Assembly (NCBI GenBank): GCA_031178105.1
Contig: JAPSJX010000006.1
Coordinates: forward strand, 1-47,829
Reading direction: 5' to 3'
Length of the DNA stretch: 47,829 bases
Source: Agrococcus sp.
GTDB lineage: Bacteria > Actinomycetota > Actinomycetes > Actinomycetales > Microbacteriaceae
In this document: positions 26,085 to 34,766 of the stretch, one piece after another
Position numbering within the stretch: position 1 is the first letter of the stretch
How the letters are laid out: the number at the start of each line of letters is the position of its first letter
Position numbers and translations under genes: made by a program
Notes under the pieces: generated by a model
What the model saw: the letters and a program-made list of their open reading frames with translations, nothing else
The model's database searches: none
Told to the model about the DNA's origin: nothing

Positions 26085-26510
26085 ATGGGCACGAACGACG
26101 ACAATCCCCCGCACGACAGCCGCGAGGGCCTCCCGGTCTACGAGGGCGCCGACCAGCCCGACGGGCAGGGCGCATCGCAGCGCCACACGCCTGCCGACGA
26201 CTCGCTCGGCCAGGACACGACCCCGCAGCACGACAACCGCGAGGACGACCAGACCTTCCAGGCGCCGCCGCCCCCGGGCACCGGAGGCGCCGACTCGTTC
26301 GACTCCCGCCACAACGAGTTCGACGAGTCCGAGGGCCAGCGCGGCGCCGGCGTCGACAAGCAGACCGGCGAGGCGGTCCACGGCGACGGCCTCGCGCACG
26401 AGCAGGCGGAGGAGGCCAGGTCCGGCGGCTTCGACGCCGAGCAGCCGGCCGGCAACGACGTCGTGCCCGAGGACGAGCCGAACGCGGAGCAGCCGCGGGA
26501 GCGGCGCTGA
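26085..26510 (+). CDS. hydrophilic, probably disordered protein, 141 aa
   Basis: Very rich in Asp, Glu, Gln, Gly and Pro (for example DDNPPHDSREGLPVYEGAD, FQAPPPPGTGGADSFDSRHN), with no hydrophobic core, Cys or Trp. Such proteins are common and unassigned in Microbacteriaceae; a similar short one lies at 28147. Its TGA stop overlaps the putative CTG start of the acylphosphatase gene. Confidence 0.7.
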   Translation: MGTNDDNPPHDSREGLPVYEGADQPDGQGASQRHTPADDSLGQDTTPQHDNREDDQTFQAPPPPGTGGADSFDSRHNEFDESEGQRGAGVDKQTGEAVHGDGLAHEQAEEARSGGFDAEQPAGNDVVPEDEPNAEQPRERR

Positions 26511-26785
26511 CGACCGACCGCATCCGCCGACGCTTCGTCGTGCACGGCAGCGTGCAGGGCGTCGGCTTCCGCTGGGCCGCGCGCGCCGAGGCCGAGCGCC
26601 TCGGCGTCGCGGGCAGCGTCCGCAACCGCTTCGACGGCACGGTCGAGGCGGAGGTGGAGGGCGCGCCGGATGCGGTGGCGGCCATGGGCTCATGGATGGG
26701 GCATGGCCCGTCCTCCGCGCGCGTCGATCGCGTCGACGCTGACGAGCTCGAGGTGCGCGGCGACAGCGGCTTCCGCATCGCCTGA
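26507..26785 (+). CDS. acyP: acylphosphatase
   Basis: About 92 aa. FVVHGSVQGVGFRWAARAEAE contains the phosphate-binding loop and catalytic Arg, and SVRNRFDGTVEAEVEG the catalytic Asn; DAVAAMGSWMGHGP and a final GFRIA complete the fold. No ATG, GTG or TTG is available at the right place: the expected N-terminus coincides with CTG at 26507, overlapping the upstream stop as CTGA. It hydrolyses acyl phosphates in the cytoplasm. Start codon uncertain. Confidence 0.85.
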   Translation: MTTDRIRRRFVVHGSVQGVGFRWAARAEAERLGVAGSVRNRFDGTVEAEVEGAPDAVAAMGSWMGHGPSSARVDRVDADELEVRGDSGFRIA

Positions 26786-26818
26786 GCCGCGGCCGCCGCG
26801 CAGGCGGCCGTGTCGAGC

Positions 26819-26958
26819 TGCGCAACGGCACGGCCCCGTGGGGCGCGACCCTTGCGCGCGGTGCGCAACGGCGACGGTCCTGCTTGCGCGCGGCGCGCAT
26901 CCGGAGCATCATCGGGGTCAGCCGCGCGACCCGCGGCACCACCTCACGGCGCCGTGAG
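26819..26958. repeat. repeat-rich leader of the leucine dehydrogenase gene
   Basis: TGCGCAACGGC occurs at 26819-26829 and 26862-26872, and CTTGCGCGCGG occurs twice (near 26851 and 26883). CTCACGGCGCCGTGAG (26943-26958) is a perfect 16-bp palindrome 32 nt before the start codon, identical to 2765-2780. The remaining 26786-26990 sequence has no gene. The repeats may be operator sites for the amino acid catabolic gene. Confidence 0.45.
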
Positions 26959-26990
26959 ATCCGCGACGCCATGCACCGAGAAGAGCTGCC

Positions 26991-28055
26991 ATGAGCGTCA
27001 TCCCCGAGTTCACCCACGAGCGCGTCCTGACCTCCATGGGCGCCAGGAGCGACGTCGTCATCACCGTGGCGCTGCATTCGAGCGTGCTGGGACCCGCGCT
27101 CGGCGGCTGCCGGATGTGGACGTACCCGACGTGGGCCGACGGGCAGGCGGATGCGCTGCGGCTCTCCGCCGCGATGACGCTCAAGAACGCCGCTGCCGGC
27201 CTCGACGCCGGCGGCGGCAAGGCCGTGATCGCGCTGCCGATGGGCACGCACGTCGACGCCGAGCGCCGTCGCGCCGCGCTGCTCGACCTCGGCGACCTCG
27301 TCGAGGCGCTCGACGGGCGCTACCGCACGGCCGAGGACGTGGGCACGACCGAGCGCGACATGCTCGTCGTGCGCGAGCGCACCGAGCACGTCGTCGGCCT
27401 GCCGACCGAGAACGGCGGCGCCGGCGAGCCCGCTGGCGCGACCGCGCTCGGCGTCTACTCGTCGATCGTCCCGACGCTCGAGGAGGCCTTCGGCTCCGAC
27501 GACATCGCCGCCCGCTCCTTCGTGATCTCGGGCCTCGGCCAGGTCGGCAGCCGCCTCGCGCGCATGCTCGCGGGCCATGGTGCCACGCTGTTCGTCACCG
27601 ACATCGACAGCCGCAAGCGGCTGCTCGCCGACGACCTCGGCGCCACCTGGATCGCGCCCGACGCCGCGCTCACCACCGAGGCCGACGTGCTCGTGCCCGC
27701 CGGCCTCGGCGGGATCCTCACCGACGAGGCGATCGACGCGCTGCCCGTGCGAGCGATCATCGGCCCCGCCAACAACGTCCTCGCGGACCGCTCGGGCGCC
27801 GCGCGGCTCGCAGAGCGCGGCATCGTCTACGCGCCGGACTTCGTCGTCAACGCGGGCGGCGTCATCCACCTGCAGGGCATGGCCGAGGGCATGCAGTGGC
27901 CGGCGATCGCCGAGCGGCTCACGGGCATCGGCGACACGCTGCGCGACGTGCTCACCAGCGCGCGGCAGCGCGGCGTCACGCCGCTCGACGCGGCCGAGGC
28001 GCTCGCCGCCGAGCGCATCGACGCGGCCCGAAGGCACATGACCGTGAGCGCCTGA
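26991..28055 (+). CDS. Leu/Phe/Val dehydrogenase-like (Glu/Leu/Phe/Val dehydrogenase family)
   Basis: 354 aa. LGGCRMWTYPTWADGQADAL, the glycine-rich substrate site AAAGLDAGGGKAVIALP (Lys of GGGK), and DVGTTERDMLVV mark the catalytic domain. The NAD-binding motif GLGQVGSRLARMLAGHG is at about 182 and GPANNVLAD and NAGGVIHLQGM follow. It most resembles leucine and phenylalanine dehydrogenases (oxidative deamination, NAD-dependent), not glutamate dehydrogenase. Exact amino acid preference is not resolvable by eye. Confidence 0.9.
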   Translation: MSVIPEFTHERVLTSMGARSDVVITVALHSSVLGPALGGCRMWTYPTWADGQADALRLSAAMTLKNAAAGLDAGGGKAVIALPMGTHVDAERRRAALLDLGDLVEALDGRYRTAEDVGTTERDMLVVRERTEHVVGLPTENGGAGEPAGATALGVYSSIVPTLEEAFGSDDIAARSFVISGLGQVGSRLARMLAGHGATLFVTDIDSRKRLLADDLGATWIAPDAALTTEADVLVPAGLGGILTDEAIDALPVRAIIGPANNVLADRSGAARLAERGIVYAPDFVVNAGGVIHLQGMAEGMQWPAIAERLTGIGDTLRDVLTSARQRGVTPLDAAEALAAERIDAARRHMTVSA

Positions 28056-28146
28056 CGCCGCACCCGGCGGATGCGTGGCGGGCGCCCAGGTGCGCGGCGT
28101 ACGGTCGGCGTGCGCGGCGCCGACGCCGCGCGGAGAGAGGATCACC

Positions 28147-28332
28147 ATGAGCCAAGAGCAGCAGCCCGGCCACGACCACTCCAGCCAGGACGAGCCGGTG
28201 ACCGGCGGCTACGGCGACCCCGGCGAGGCGGAAGCGCTCACCGGCGAGTCCGACGGCGAGATCGACCCCAAGGAGCACCCGAAGGCGGACCCTGCCGAGG
28301 GCTCCGACCCCGAGAACCCGACCGGCCTCTAG
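28147..28332 (+). CDS. small acidic hydrophilic protein, 61 aa
   Basis: MSQEQQPGHDHSSQDEPVTG then DPKEHPKADPAEGSDPENPTGL. GGAGAGA lies 9 nt before the ATG. It has no hydrophobic core and is likely unstructured. Composition is similar to the 141-aa protein at 26085, but they do not align. Role unknown. Confidence 0.65.
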   Translation: MSQEQQPGHDHSSQDEPVTGGYGDPGEAEALTGESDGEIDPKEHPKADPAEGSDPENPTGL

Positions 28333-28354
28333 CCCGGCGCGCGGCCGGCGACGA

Positions 28355-28936
28355 TCAGTCGCCGGTCGCCTCCGCGGTCGCGCGCAGGCGATCGACGTAG
28401 GCGCTCCACCACTCGGCATCCTGATCGGGCAGGTTCGAGACCCCGTCGCGGAGGCCCGCGGCGCCGTCGATCGACTCGCGCACGATGTCGGCGTGACCCG
28501 CGTGCCGCGCGATCTCGGCGATCATGTGCACGATGAGCCGGTGCAGCGTCGTGTCGGCGTTCGGGCCCCACCACGGCACATGCGCGGGCGCGTCGAGCGG
28601 CAACTGGGCGATCGACGCATCGGCGTGCGCCCAGACCCGGTCCCACAGCGCCAGCACCGACTCGCGGCTCTCGTCGGGACCCGCCCACATGTCGGCGTTG
28701 TCCTCGGCGTCCTCGTCGTTCCACGCGAGCCGCTCGGGGAAGGGCCGGCCGACGCACGCGCCGAAGTAGTCGGAGGCGACCGTCGCCACGTGCTTGACGA
28801 GCCCGAGCAGGTTCGTACCGGTCGGTGTCATCGGCATGCGGGCGTCCCGCTCGGACAGGCCCTCCAGCTTCCAGCGCAGCGCGTCGCGCTGCACGCGCAG
28901 GTAGCGGGCCAGCGTCTCGGCGGCGTCTTCGCTCAT
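28355..28936 (-). CDS. DinB/DUF664 family protein
   Basis: 193 aa starting MSEDAAETLARYLRVQRDAL. KLEGLSERDARMPMTPTGTNLLGLVKHVATVASDYFG carries the first His ligand in HVATV, and MIAEIARHAGHADIVRESIDG the last two His. This four-helix fold binds a metal and occurs in mycothiol/bacillithiol S-transferases. The DUF664-like wording PTGTNLLGLVKH is typical of the actinobacterial group. Thiol partner not tested. Confidence 0.87.
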   Translation of the reverse strand: MSEDAAETLARYLRVQRDALRWKLEGLSERDARMPMTPTGTNLLGLVKHVATVASDYFGACVGRPFPERLAWNDEDAEDNADMWAGPDESRESVLALWDRVWAHADASIAQLPLDAPAHVPWWGPNADTTLHRLIVHMIAEIARHAGHADIVRESIDGAAGLRDGVSNLPDQDAEWWSAYVDRLRATAEATGD

Positions 28937-28988
28937 GCCAGCATCCTGGCACTCGCAGGCACCGAGTTCGCGCACCGTCGTCACGCCT

Positions 28989-29008
28989 CTAGTTGACAAG
29001 TCGACTAG
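28989..29008. promoter_or_regulatory. PadR-type dyad operator
   Basis: CTAGTTGACAAGTCGACTAG is a 20-bp inverted repeat with one mismatch pair. It contains the -35 TTGACA (28993-28998) and is 21 nt before the GTG of the PadR gene, with TGGACT (29017-29022) as -10. Autoregulation is likely. Confidence 0.6.
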
Positions 29009-29029
29009 CGGCGTGGTGGACTCACCCCC

Positions 29030-29551
29030 GTGATCCTCTCCCGCATCATCCTGGGGCTGCTGGCGATCGCGCCGATGACCGGCGCCGACCTCAAGCGCCA
29101 CTTCGACTCGACCGTCACGCACCTCTGGTCCGCCGACAAGGCGCAGATCTACCGCACGCTCGCGGCGCTCGTCGAGCAGGGCTTCGCCAGCGTCACCGTG
29201 GTGCCCGGCACGAACGCGCCCGACCGCCAGGAGCACCGCCTCACCGACGCCGGCCGCGCCGCACTCCTCGCGTGGCTCCGCTCCGACCTCGACCGGCAGC
29301 CCGAGCGCGAGGCGTTCCTCGCACGGCTCTTCGTGGCGGATGCGCTCGACGACGCCGATGTCACCGCGCTCGTCCAGCGACGCCGCACTGCCGCGCTCGA
29401 GCAGCTCGCGCTCTACGACGGCATCCGCGCGTCGACGCCGGCCGCCACGGACCGCGGACAGCGCCTGCGCCTCGCGACGCTCGACCACGGCATGCGCCAC
29501 GTCCGCACCGAGCTCGAGTGGCTCGATTCGCTCGAGGAGCAGCTGCGATGA
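29030..29551 (+). CDS. PadR family transcriptional regulator
   Basis: 173 aa with GTG start 7 nt after the -10, so leaderless. ILSRIILGLLAIAPMTGADLKRHFDSTV and SADKAQIYRTLAALVEQGF are the PadR winged-helix pattern; the C-terminal half is the Vir_act_alpha_C-type coiled coil (RRRTAALEQLALYDGIR). Its last codon overlaps the alpha/beta hydrolase ATG, so the hydrolase is its likely target. A PadR usually responds to phenolic or antimicrobial compounds. Confidence 0.9.
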   Translation: MILSRIILGLLAIAPMTGADLKRHFDSTVTHLWSADKAQIYRTLAALVEQGFASVTVVPGTNAPDRQEHRLTDAGRAALLAWLRSDLDRQPEREAFLARLFVADALDDADVTALVQRRRTAALEQLALYDGIRASTPAATDRGQRLRLATLDHGMRHVRTELEWLDSLEEQLR

Positions 29552-30345
29552 CGTCGTTCCCCGAGGTGCACCCGGCACGGCAGCCGGCCGGCGCCGACGA
29601 CCACCGCCCCGTCGTGCTGCTCCACGGCGGCAACGTGGCCAACTGGATGTGGGAGCCGCAGCTCTCCGCCGTCACCGACCGGCTCGCGCTCACGCCGCAC
29701 CTCCCCGGCTTCGGCGCCCGGACCGCCGAGCACTGGCCGGGCCTCGCCGGCGCCGCCGACGACGTGGCCGCGCGTATCCGCGAGCTGTGCGGCGACCGCA
29801 GCGTCGACGTCGTCGGGCTCTCGCTCGGCGGCGTCGTCGCGCTGCACCTCGCCGCCCGCCACCCCGACCTCGTGGCGTCGGTGCTCACGAGCGGCGCCGC
29901 CGTCGAACGGGTCGGCGGGGCGGCGCGCGCGACGTCCGCGCTGCAGCTCGCGCTCTGGCACCGCCGCTGGTTCTGGAAGGCACAGGCGCTCGCCTTCGGC
30001 CTGCCGGCCGACTCGCACGCGCCCTACGTTGAGCACGGCGTCTCGATCCAGCGCGAGACCGCCGCGGCGATGCTCGCCGAGGTGTACGCAGGCGGCATCC
30101 CCGACGGGCTCGAGCGGTACCCCGGGCGGATGCTGCTGGTCGCGGGCGAGCGGGAGCCCACCGTCATGGCCCGCTCGCTCGCCGCGCTCCGCCGCACCGT
30201 GCCGCACGCCCAGACGCGCATCGCACCGCGCATGCACCACGTCTGGAACGTCGAGGACGTCGACCGCTTCAACGCGATGCTCCGCGCGTGGCTCGGAGGC
30301 GGTGTCGACGACTGGCTGCGCCAGCCTGCCGCGGCCGCTCGCTGA
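29548..30345 (+). CDS. alpha/beta-fold hydrolase
   Basis: 265 aa. VVLLHGGNVANWMWEPQL is the oxyanion HG region, VDVVGLSLGGVVALHLAARHP the nucleophile elbow with G-L-S-L-G, and MHHVWNVEDVDRFN has the catalytic His near the end. The acid is probably in LLVAGEREP. ATGA overlap with the PadR gene implies co-translation. Substrate unknown; a detoxifying ester hydrolase is a reasonable inference. Confidence 0.88.
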   Translation: MTSFPEVHPARQPAGADDHRPVVLLHGGNVANWMWEPQLSAVTDRLALTPHLPGFGARTAEHWPGLAGAADDVAARIRELCGDRSVDVVGLSLGGVVALHLAARHPDLVASVLTSGAAVERVGGAARATSALQLALWHRRWFWKAQALAFGLPADSHAPYVEHGVSIQRETAAAMLAEVYAGGIPDGLERYPGRMLLVAGEREPTVMARSLAALRRTVPHAQTRIAPRMHHVWNVEDVDRFNAMLRAWLGGGVDDWLRQPAAAAR

Positions 30346-30448
30346 GCCGGCGACGACCCGCAGCGACGAGGCGGCGGTGGCGGGATCTTGCCGGACCCCG
30401 ACCGCCCTGCGGCTCGTGGCCGGTGGCGACCGACCGTAGGCTCGCCGG

Positions 30449-31357
30449 GTGACCGCAGCACCCCTCCGCGCCCGAGCATCCGTCATCCTCGCGATCGTCG
30501 TGACGCTGCTCGCCTGGGCGTCGGCGTTCGTCGTCATCCGCGCGGTCGCCGCCGACTTCGATCCAGGTGCGCTCACGCTCGGCCGGCTCGGCGCCGCCGC
30601 GATCGTGCTGGGCGTCGCGCAGCTCGTCCACGGCAGATGGGTGCGCCCGACGGGCCGTCAGTGGGCGCTGCTCGGCGTGTTCGGCATCTCGTGGTTCCTC
30701 GTCTACAACCTCGCGCTCAACGCGGCCGAGCACCTCCTCGACCCGGGCACCGCGGCCCTGCTCGTGAACGTCGCACCGCTCATCGTCGCGCTGGTCGCCG
30801 GCACGATGCTCGGCGAGGGATTCCCGCGCTGGCTCATCATCGGCGCGATCGTCGCGTTCGGCGGCATCGCGATCATCGGGGCGGCGACCGCGACGGGCTC
30901 CCTCAGCCTGCTCGGCGTCGTGCTCGCGCTCGTCGCCGCCGTCACCTACGCGATCGCGGTGCTGCTGCAGAAGCCGCTGCTCGCGACGCTCCCCGGGCTG
31001 CAGGTGACGCTCATCGGCGTCGCGATCGGGCTCGTGGGCAGCCTGCCGTGGGGCGGCTCGCTCGTCGCCCAGCTCTCGACGGCCCCGAACGCGTCGACGA
31101 TCGGCGTCGTCTACCTCGGCGTCGTGCCGACCGCGATCGCGTTCCTCGCCTGGGCGTACGCGCTCAAGCGGATGCCCGCCGGTCGCCTCGCCATCACGAC
31201 CTATCTCGTGCCCGTGATCGCGACCGGCATGGCCTGGGCGCTGCTCGCCGAGGTCCCGCCCCCGCTCGCCCTGCTCGGCGGACTCGTCTGCCTGAGCGGC
31301 GTCGCCCTGACCCGCGTGCCGGCTCGCGCGAGCCGCGCGGCAGCGGTCAGTCGCTAG
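30449..31357 (+). CDS. DMT superfamily EamA-type transporter
   Basis: 302 aa, GTG start. TAGGCT lies 6 nt before it, without a ribosome site, so the mRNA is likely leaderless. Ten hydrophobic segments in two repeats: LLAWASAFVVIRAVAADFDP and GTAALLVNVAPLIVALVAG in the first EamA unit, IGVVYLGVVPTAIAFLAWAYALKR (in part: VVYLGVVPTAIAFLAW) in the second. These export small metabolites or amino acids. It overlaps the DUF488 gene stop by 11 nt in convergent orientation. Confidence 0.9.
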   Translation: MTAAPLRARASVILAIVVTLLAWASAFVVIRAVAADFDPGALTLGRLGAAAIVLGVAQLVHGRWVRPTGRQWALLGVFGISWFLVYNLALNAAEHLLDPGTAALLVNVAPLIVALVAGTMLGEGFPRWLIIGAIVAFGGIAIIGAATATGSLSLLGVVLALVAAVTYAIAVLLQKPLLATLPGLQVTLIGVAIGLVGSLPWGGSLVAQLSTAPNASTIGVVYLGVVPTAIAFLAWAYALKRMPAGRLAITTYLVPVIATGMAWALLAEVPPPLALLGGLVCLSGVALTRVPARASRAAAVSR

Positions 31358-31883
31358 CGCCGCCCCGCCAGCGCACGGCGCCGTCGACGACGACGGCCGC
31401 CTCGCTCAGCGGATGCGGCCGGAGCGTGCCGTCGTGCATCAAGTGCTGCACCTCGGTGCCGTGCAGCGCCGTCGCGACGTCCGCGACGACGCGGCGATGG
31501 CACCGCCACCACACGGCCTCCGAGCACATGACGGCCGTGCGCCGGCCCGACGCATCCGCGAGCACGGAGGCGAGCCCGTCGGCGAAGTCGGCGGTGCGCG
31601 TCCACGCCGCGTAGGCGCGGAACGCGTCGACGCGCCACCAGCTGTCGGGCGAGGCGGCGTCCTCTGCGGCGCTGAGCGTCCGCCGTCCGCCGAGCCGCTC
31701 CTCCCAGCGCCAGCCGATCCCGCCCGCGGCGAGCTCCGCCTCGATGGCGTCCCGCGCGGCTGCGGGATTCGCGCGGCTGCCGGGGAACCGGCGGATGTCG
31801 ACGACCAGCTCGACGCCGGCGCCTGTCAGCAGCGCGCGCAGCGCGTCGCCGTCGAGCCTGCCGTGGCCGACCGTCAGCAGCAC
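31347..31883 (-). CDS. DUF488 family protein
   Basis: 178 aa, GTG start, 4 nt after the ddl stop, so probably the last gene of the leuC-to-ddl operon. LLTVGHGRLDGDALRALLTGAG and VELVVDIRRFPGSRANP are the family opening; RTAVMCSEAVWWRCHRRVVAD holds the conserved C-S-E/A...C-H-R cysteine-histidine motif. The function is not established; the Cys-rich motif suggests redox or metal chemistry. It is an unexpected member of this operon. Confidence 0.9.
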   Translation of the reverse strand: MLLTVGHGRLDGDALRALLTGAGVELVVDIRRFPGSRANPAAARDAIEAELAAGGIGWRWEERLGGRRTLSAAEDAASPDSWWRVDAFRAYAAWTRTADFADGLASVLADASGRRTAVMCSEAVWWRCHRRVVADVATALHGTEVQHLMHDGTLRPHPLSEAAVVVDGAVRWRGGASD

Positions 31884-31887
31884 GCCG

Positions 31888-32994
31888 CTACCGGTCCTCC
31901 TGCAGCCCGAGCTCGATGAGCTCGGTGATGAGGTCGGCGTAGGCGATGCCGGTCGCCTCCCACAGCACCGGGAACATCGAGATCGAGGTGAAGCCGGGCA
32001 TGGTGTTGATCTCGTTCACGACGATGCCGTGCTCGGCCGACACGAAGAAGTCGACGCGTGCGAGCCCGGCACCCTCGATCGCCTCGAACGCGCGCACCGC
32101 GGTGGCCTGCAGCGCGGCGAGCGTCTCGTCGTCGACCGGCGCCGGGCACACGACGCGCGCACCGTCGCCGCCGCGGTACTTCAGGTCGAAGTCGTAGAAC
32201 CGGCCCTCGTCGAGCTCGATCTCGCCGGGCACCGACGCCCGCGGCAGCTCGCCGGCGCGACCGGACAGCACACCCAGCTCGATCTCGCGCCCGCTGACGC
32301 CCGCCTCGACGAGCGCGCGGGAGTCCTCGGCGAGCGCGACGGCCATCGCGCGGTCGAAGCCGAGGATCGAGTCGACGCGGCTCACCCCGACCGACGAGCC
32401 GGCTCGCGCGGGCTTCACGAACACCGGCAGCGGGAAGTCGCCGAGCCGCGCGCGCACCGCATCCGGGTCGCGCTGCCACTCTCCGCGCGACACCGTCATC
32501 CACGGGGCGACGCGGATGCCCGCGTGCTCGAGCACCGTCTTCGTGTAGTGCTTGTCCATGCCCACGGCGCTCGCGAGCACGCCGTTGCCGACGTAGGGCA
32601 GCCCGGCCAGCTCCAGCGCACCCTGGATCGTGCCGTCCTCACCGAAGGGCCCGTGCAGGATCGGGAAGACGACGTCGACGGTGATGCTGCGCTCGCCGGC
32701 CTCGTCGTGCACGGTGAGCTCGCGCTCCCCCGCCACCTGCGGGAGCCGCACGCGCGAGCCGTTGTCGGCGACGACGGCCATCGCCTCGAGGGTGAGGTCG
32801 GCAGGATCGCCGTCCCACAGCGTCCAGGCACCCTCACGCGTGATGCCGATGACGACCGGCTCGAAGCGCTCGCGGTCGAGGTGCCGCAGCACGCTGCCGG
32901 CGGTCGCGCACGAGATCGAGTGCTCGCTCGAGCGGCCGCCGAACAGCAGGGCGACGCGGATCCGCTGGGCGGCTCCGGAGGGGGTCTCGGGCAC
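31888..32994 (-). CDS. ddl: D-alanine-D-alanine ligase
   Basis: 368 aa, GTG start, 4 nt after the gpsA stop. LLFGGRSSEHSISCATAGSV, LHGPFGEDGTIQGALELAGLPY and the ATP-grasp FVKPARAGSSVGVSRV are the Ddl motifs, and NEINTMPGFTSISMFPVLW is the metal-binding end. It joins two D-Ala for peptidoglycan. Its position after murA and gpsA groups cell-envelope steps. Confidence 0.96.
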   Translation of the reverse strand: MPETPSGAAQRIRVALLFGGRSSEHSISCATAGSVLRHLDRERFEPVVIGITREGAWTLWDGDPADLTLEAMAVVADNGSRVRLPQVAGERELTVHDEAGERSITVDVVFPILHGPFGEDGTIQGALELAGLPYVGNGVLASAVGMDKHYTKTVLEHAGIRVAPWMTVSRGEWQRDPDAVRARLGDFPLPVFVKPARAGSSVGVSRVDSILGFDRAMAVALAEDSRALVEAGVSGREIELGVLSGRAGELPRASVPGEIELDEGRFYDFDLKYRGGDGARVVCPAPVDDETLAALQATAVRAFEAIEGAGLARVDFFVSAEHGIVVNEINTMPGFTSISMFPVLWEATGIAYADLITELIELGLQEDR

Positions 32995-32998
32995 GGTG

Positions 32999-33997
32999 CT
33001 ACTCCTCGATCGGCTCGTCGTCGGTCGTCAGGTGCGGGGCGATCTCGCGCGGGTCCATGGCGCCGTCGAGCACGAGCCGCACCTGCTCGAGGATCGGCAT
33101 CCGCACCCCCTTCGCCTTCGCGAGCTCGGCGACCGGGTCGACGGATGCGAGCCCCTCGGCCACCTGCTCCATGCGCGCGACGACGTCGGTGCGCGAGTAC
33201 CCCATGCCGAGCAGCCGGCCGGCCGTGAAGTTGCGCGACAGCGGCGAGCCGCACGTCGCGATGAGGTCGCCGAGCCCGGCGAGGCCGCGCAGCGTCTCGC
33301 GCTCGGCACCGTGGGCGACCGCGAAGTCGGTGAGCTCGGCGAGCCCGCGCGTGATGATCGACGCCTTCGTGTTCTCGCCGTAGCCGACGCCGTCGACGAT
33401 GCCGATCGCGAGCGCGACGAGGTTCTTCAGCACGCCGCCGAACTCGGTGCCGATCACGTCGGTGTTGATGAAGGAGTGGAAGTAGTCGTTGCGCGCGCGC
33501 TTCGCCACGTCGCGAGCGGTGTCGAGGCTCGTCGACGACACGACCGCCGCAGTCGGGTGCTCCTGCGCGATCTCGAGCGCGAGGTTCGGGCCGGAGACGA
33601 CCGCGATGCGGTCAGCGTCGATCCGCAGCTCCTCGGCGATGACCTCGCTCATGCGCAGTCCCGAGCCCGCCTCGACGCCCTTCATCAGGCTGACGACCGG
33701 CGCCCCCGGCTCGATCGCGTCGCCGTGCTCGCGCAGCAGGTGCCGCAGCTGCTGGCTGGGCACGGCGAGGTAGACCTGGGATGCGCCGGCGAGCGCCGCG
33801 CGGATGTCGCTCGTCGCGCGCAGCGACGCGGGCAGCGTGATGCCCGGCAGGTAGCGGGTGTTGCGGCGCGACTCGTCGATCTCGCGCGCCGCCTCGGGCC
33901 TGCGCGCCCACAGCACCGTCTCGGCGCCGCCGTCGGCGAGGGCCTTCGCGAAGGTGGTGCCCCAGCTCCCGGCACCCAGCACCGCGACGTCAGCCAC
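32999..33997 (-). CDS. gpsA: NAD(P)-dependent glycerol-3-phosphate dehydrogenase
   Basis: 332 aa. GTG at 33997 overlaps the plsC stop by 8 nt. VLGAGSWGTTFAKALADGG is the NAD(P) fold, VVSGPNLALEIAQ and EFGGVLKNLVALAIGIVDG contain the catalytic Lys, and TCGSPLSRNF the usual substrate region. It makes glycerol-3-phosphate for phospholipids, matching plsC just upstream. Confidence 0.96.
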   Translation of the reverse strand: MADVAVLGAGSWGTTFAKALADGGAETVLWARRPEAAREIDESRRNTRYLPGITLPASLRATSDIRAALAGASQVYLAVPSQQLRHLLREHGDAIEPGAPVVSLMKGVEAGSGLRMSEVIAEELRIDADRIAVVSGPNLALEIAQEHPTAAVVSSTSLDTARDVAKRARNDYFHSFINTDVIGTEFGGVLKNLVALAIGIVDGVGYGENTKASIITRGLAELTDFAVAHGAERETLRGLAGLGDLIATCGSPLSRNFTAGRLLGMGYSRTDVVARMEQVAEGLASVDPVAELAKAKGVRMPILEQVRLVLDGAMDPREIAPHLTTDDEPIEE

Positions 33998-34766
33998 GCG
34001 GCGGCCCGCCGTCGCCGTCCTCGAAGCGCCCGATCTCGGACTGGCCGGCTGCCGACGGGTTCCAGCGCTCGGCCGGGGGCGTCTCGCCCCGCAGCTCACC
34101 GAGCAGGGCGGCGATCGCGGCCATCAGCCGGTCGGTCGCCTCGTTCATCGCCGCCTGGTCGGTGCGCCCGGCGAAGTCGCTCAGGTCGACCGGCGGGCCG
34201 AAGAGGACGTCGATCCGCTTCCGCGGGAACGGGTGGATCGCCTTGCCGTAGCGCGGCATGAGGTGCTGGGTGCCCCAGTGCGCGGCGGGGATGAGCGGCA
34301 CGCCGGCCTCGAGCGCCATGCGGACCGCCCCGGTCTTCCCGCGCATCGGCCAGAGGTTCGGGTCGCGCGTCAGCGAGCCCTCGGGGTAGATGATCACGCC
34401 CAGCTCGTCGCGCACGACCTGCCGGGCCGCCTCCATCGGCGCCCCCTGCGATGCGCGGCCGGCGCGCTCGACGGGGATCTGCCCGGCGGCCGCGAGGAGG
34501 CGCCCCACCACCGGGATCCTGAAGAGGCTCGCCTTGGCCATGAACCGCGGGATGCGCCCCGCGCGGTAGATCGCCACCGCCATGATGAGCGGGTCGATCT
34601 CGCTGTAGTGGTTGGGCGAGAGCACGAACGCTCCCGTCGCCGGCACGTGCTCATGGCCGCGGATGCGCAGCTTCGCCATCGCGTCGATCGCGGGGAGCAC
34701 GATCGCCGCGAGGCCGCGGTAGACCGGCACGCGCTCCGCGCTCGGCGGCTTGCCGGGCAGCGTCAT
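33990..34766 (-). CDS. plsC: 1-acyl-sn-glycerol-3-phosphate acyltransferase
   Basis: 258 aa. LSPNHYSEIDPLIM contains the H-x4-D catalytic motif, IPVERAG and VIIYPEGSLTRD the substrate-binding blocks, and GVPLIPAAHWGT the fourth. ATG overlaps the murA stop (ATGA). It acylates lysophosphatidate in membrane lipid synthesis, next to gpsA, which supplies the glycerol backbone. One hydrophobic N-terminal segment may associate with the membrane. Confidence 0.95.
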   Translation of the reverse strand: MTLPGKPPSAERVPVYRGLAAIVLPAIDAMAKLRIRGHEHVPATGAFVLSPNHYSEIDPLIMAVAIYRAGRIPRFMAKASLFRIPVVGRLLAAAGQIPVERAGRASQGAPMEAARQVVRDELGVIIYPEGSLTRDPNLWPMRGKTGAVRMALEAGVPLIPAAHWGTQHLMPRYGKAIHPFPRKRIDVLFGPPVDLSDFAGRTDQAAMNEATDRLMAAIAALLGELRGETPPAERWNPSAAGQSEIGRFEDGDGGPPRG

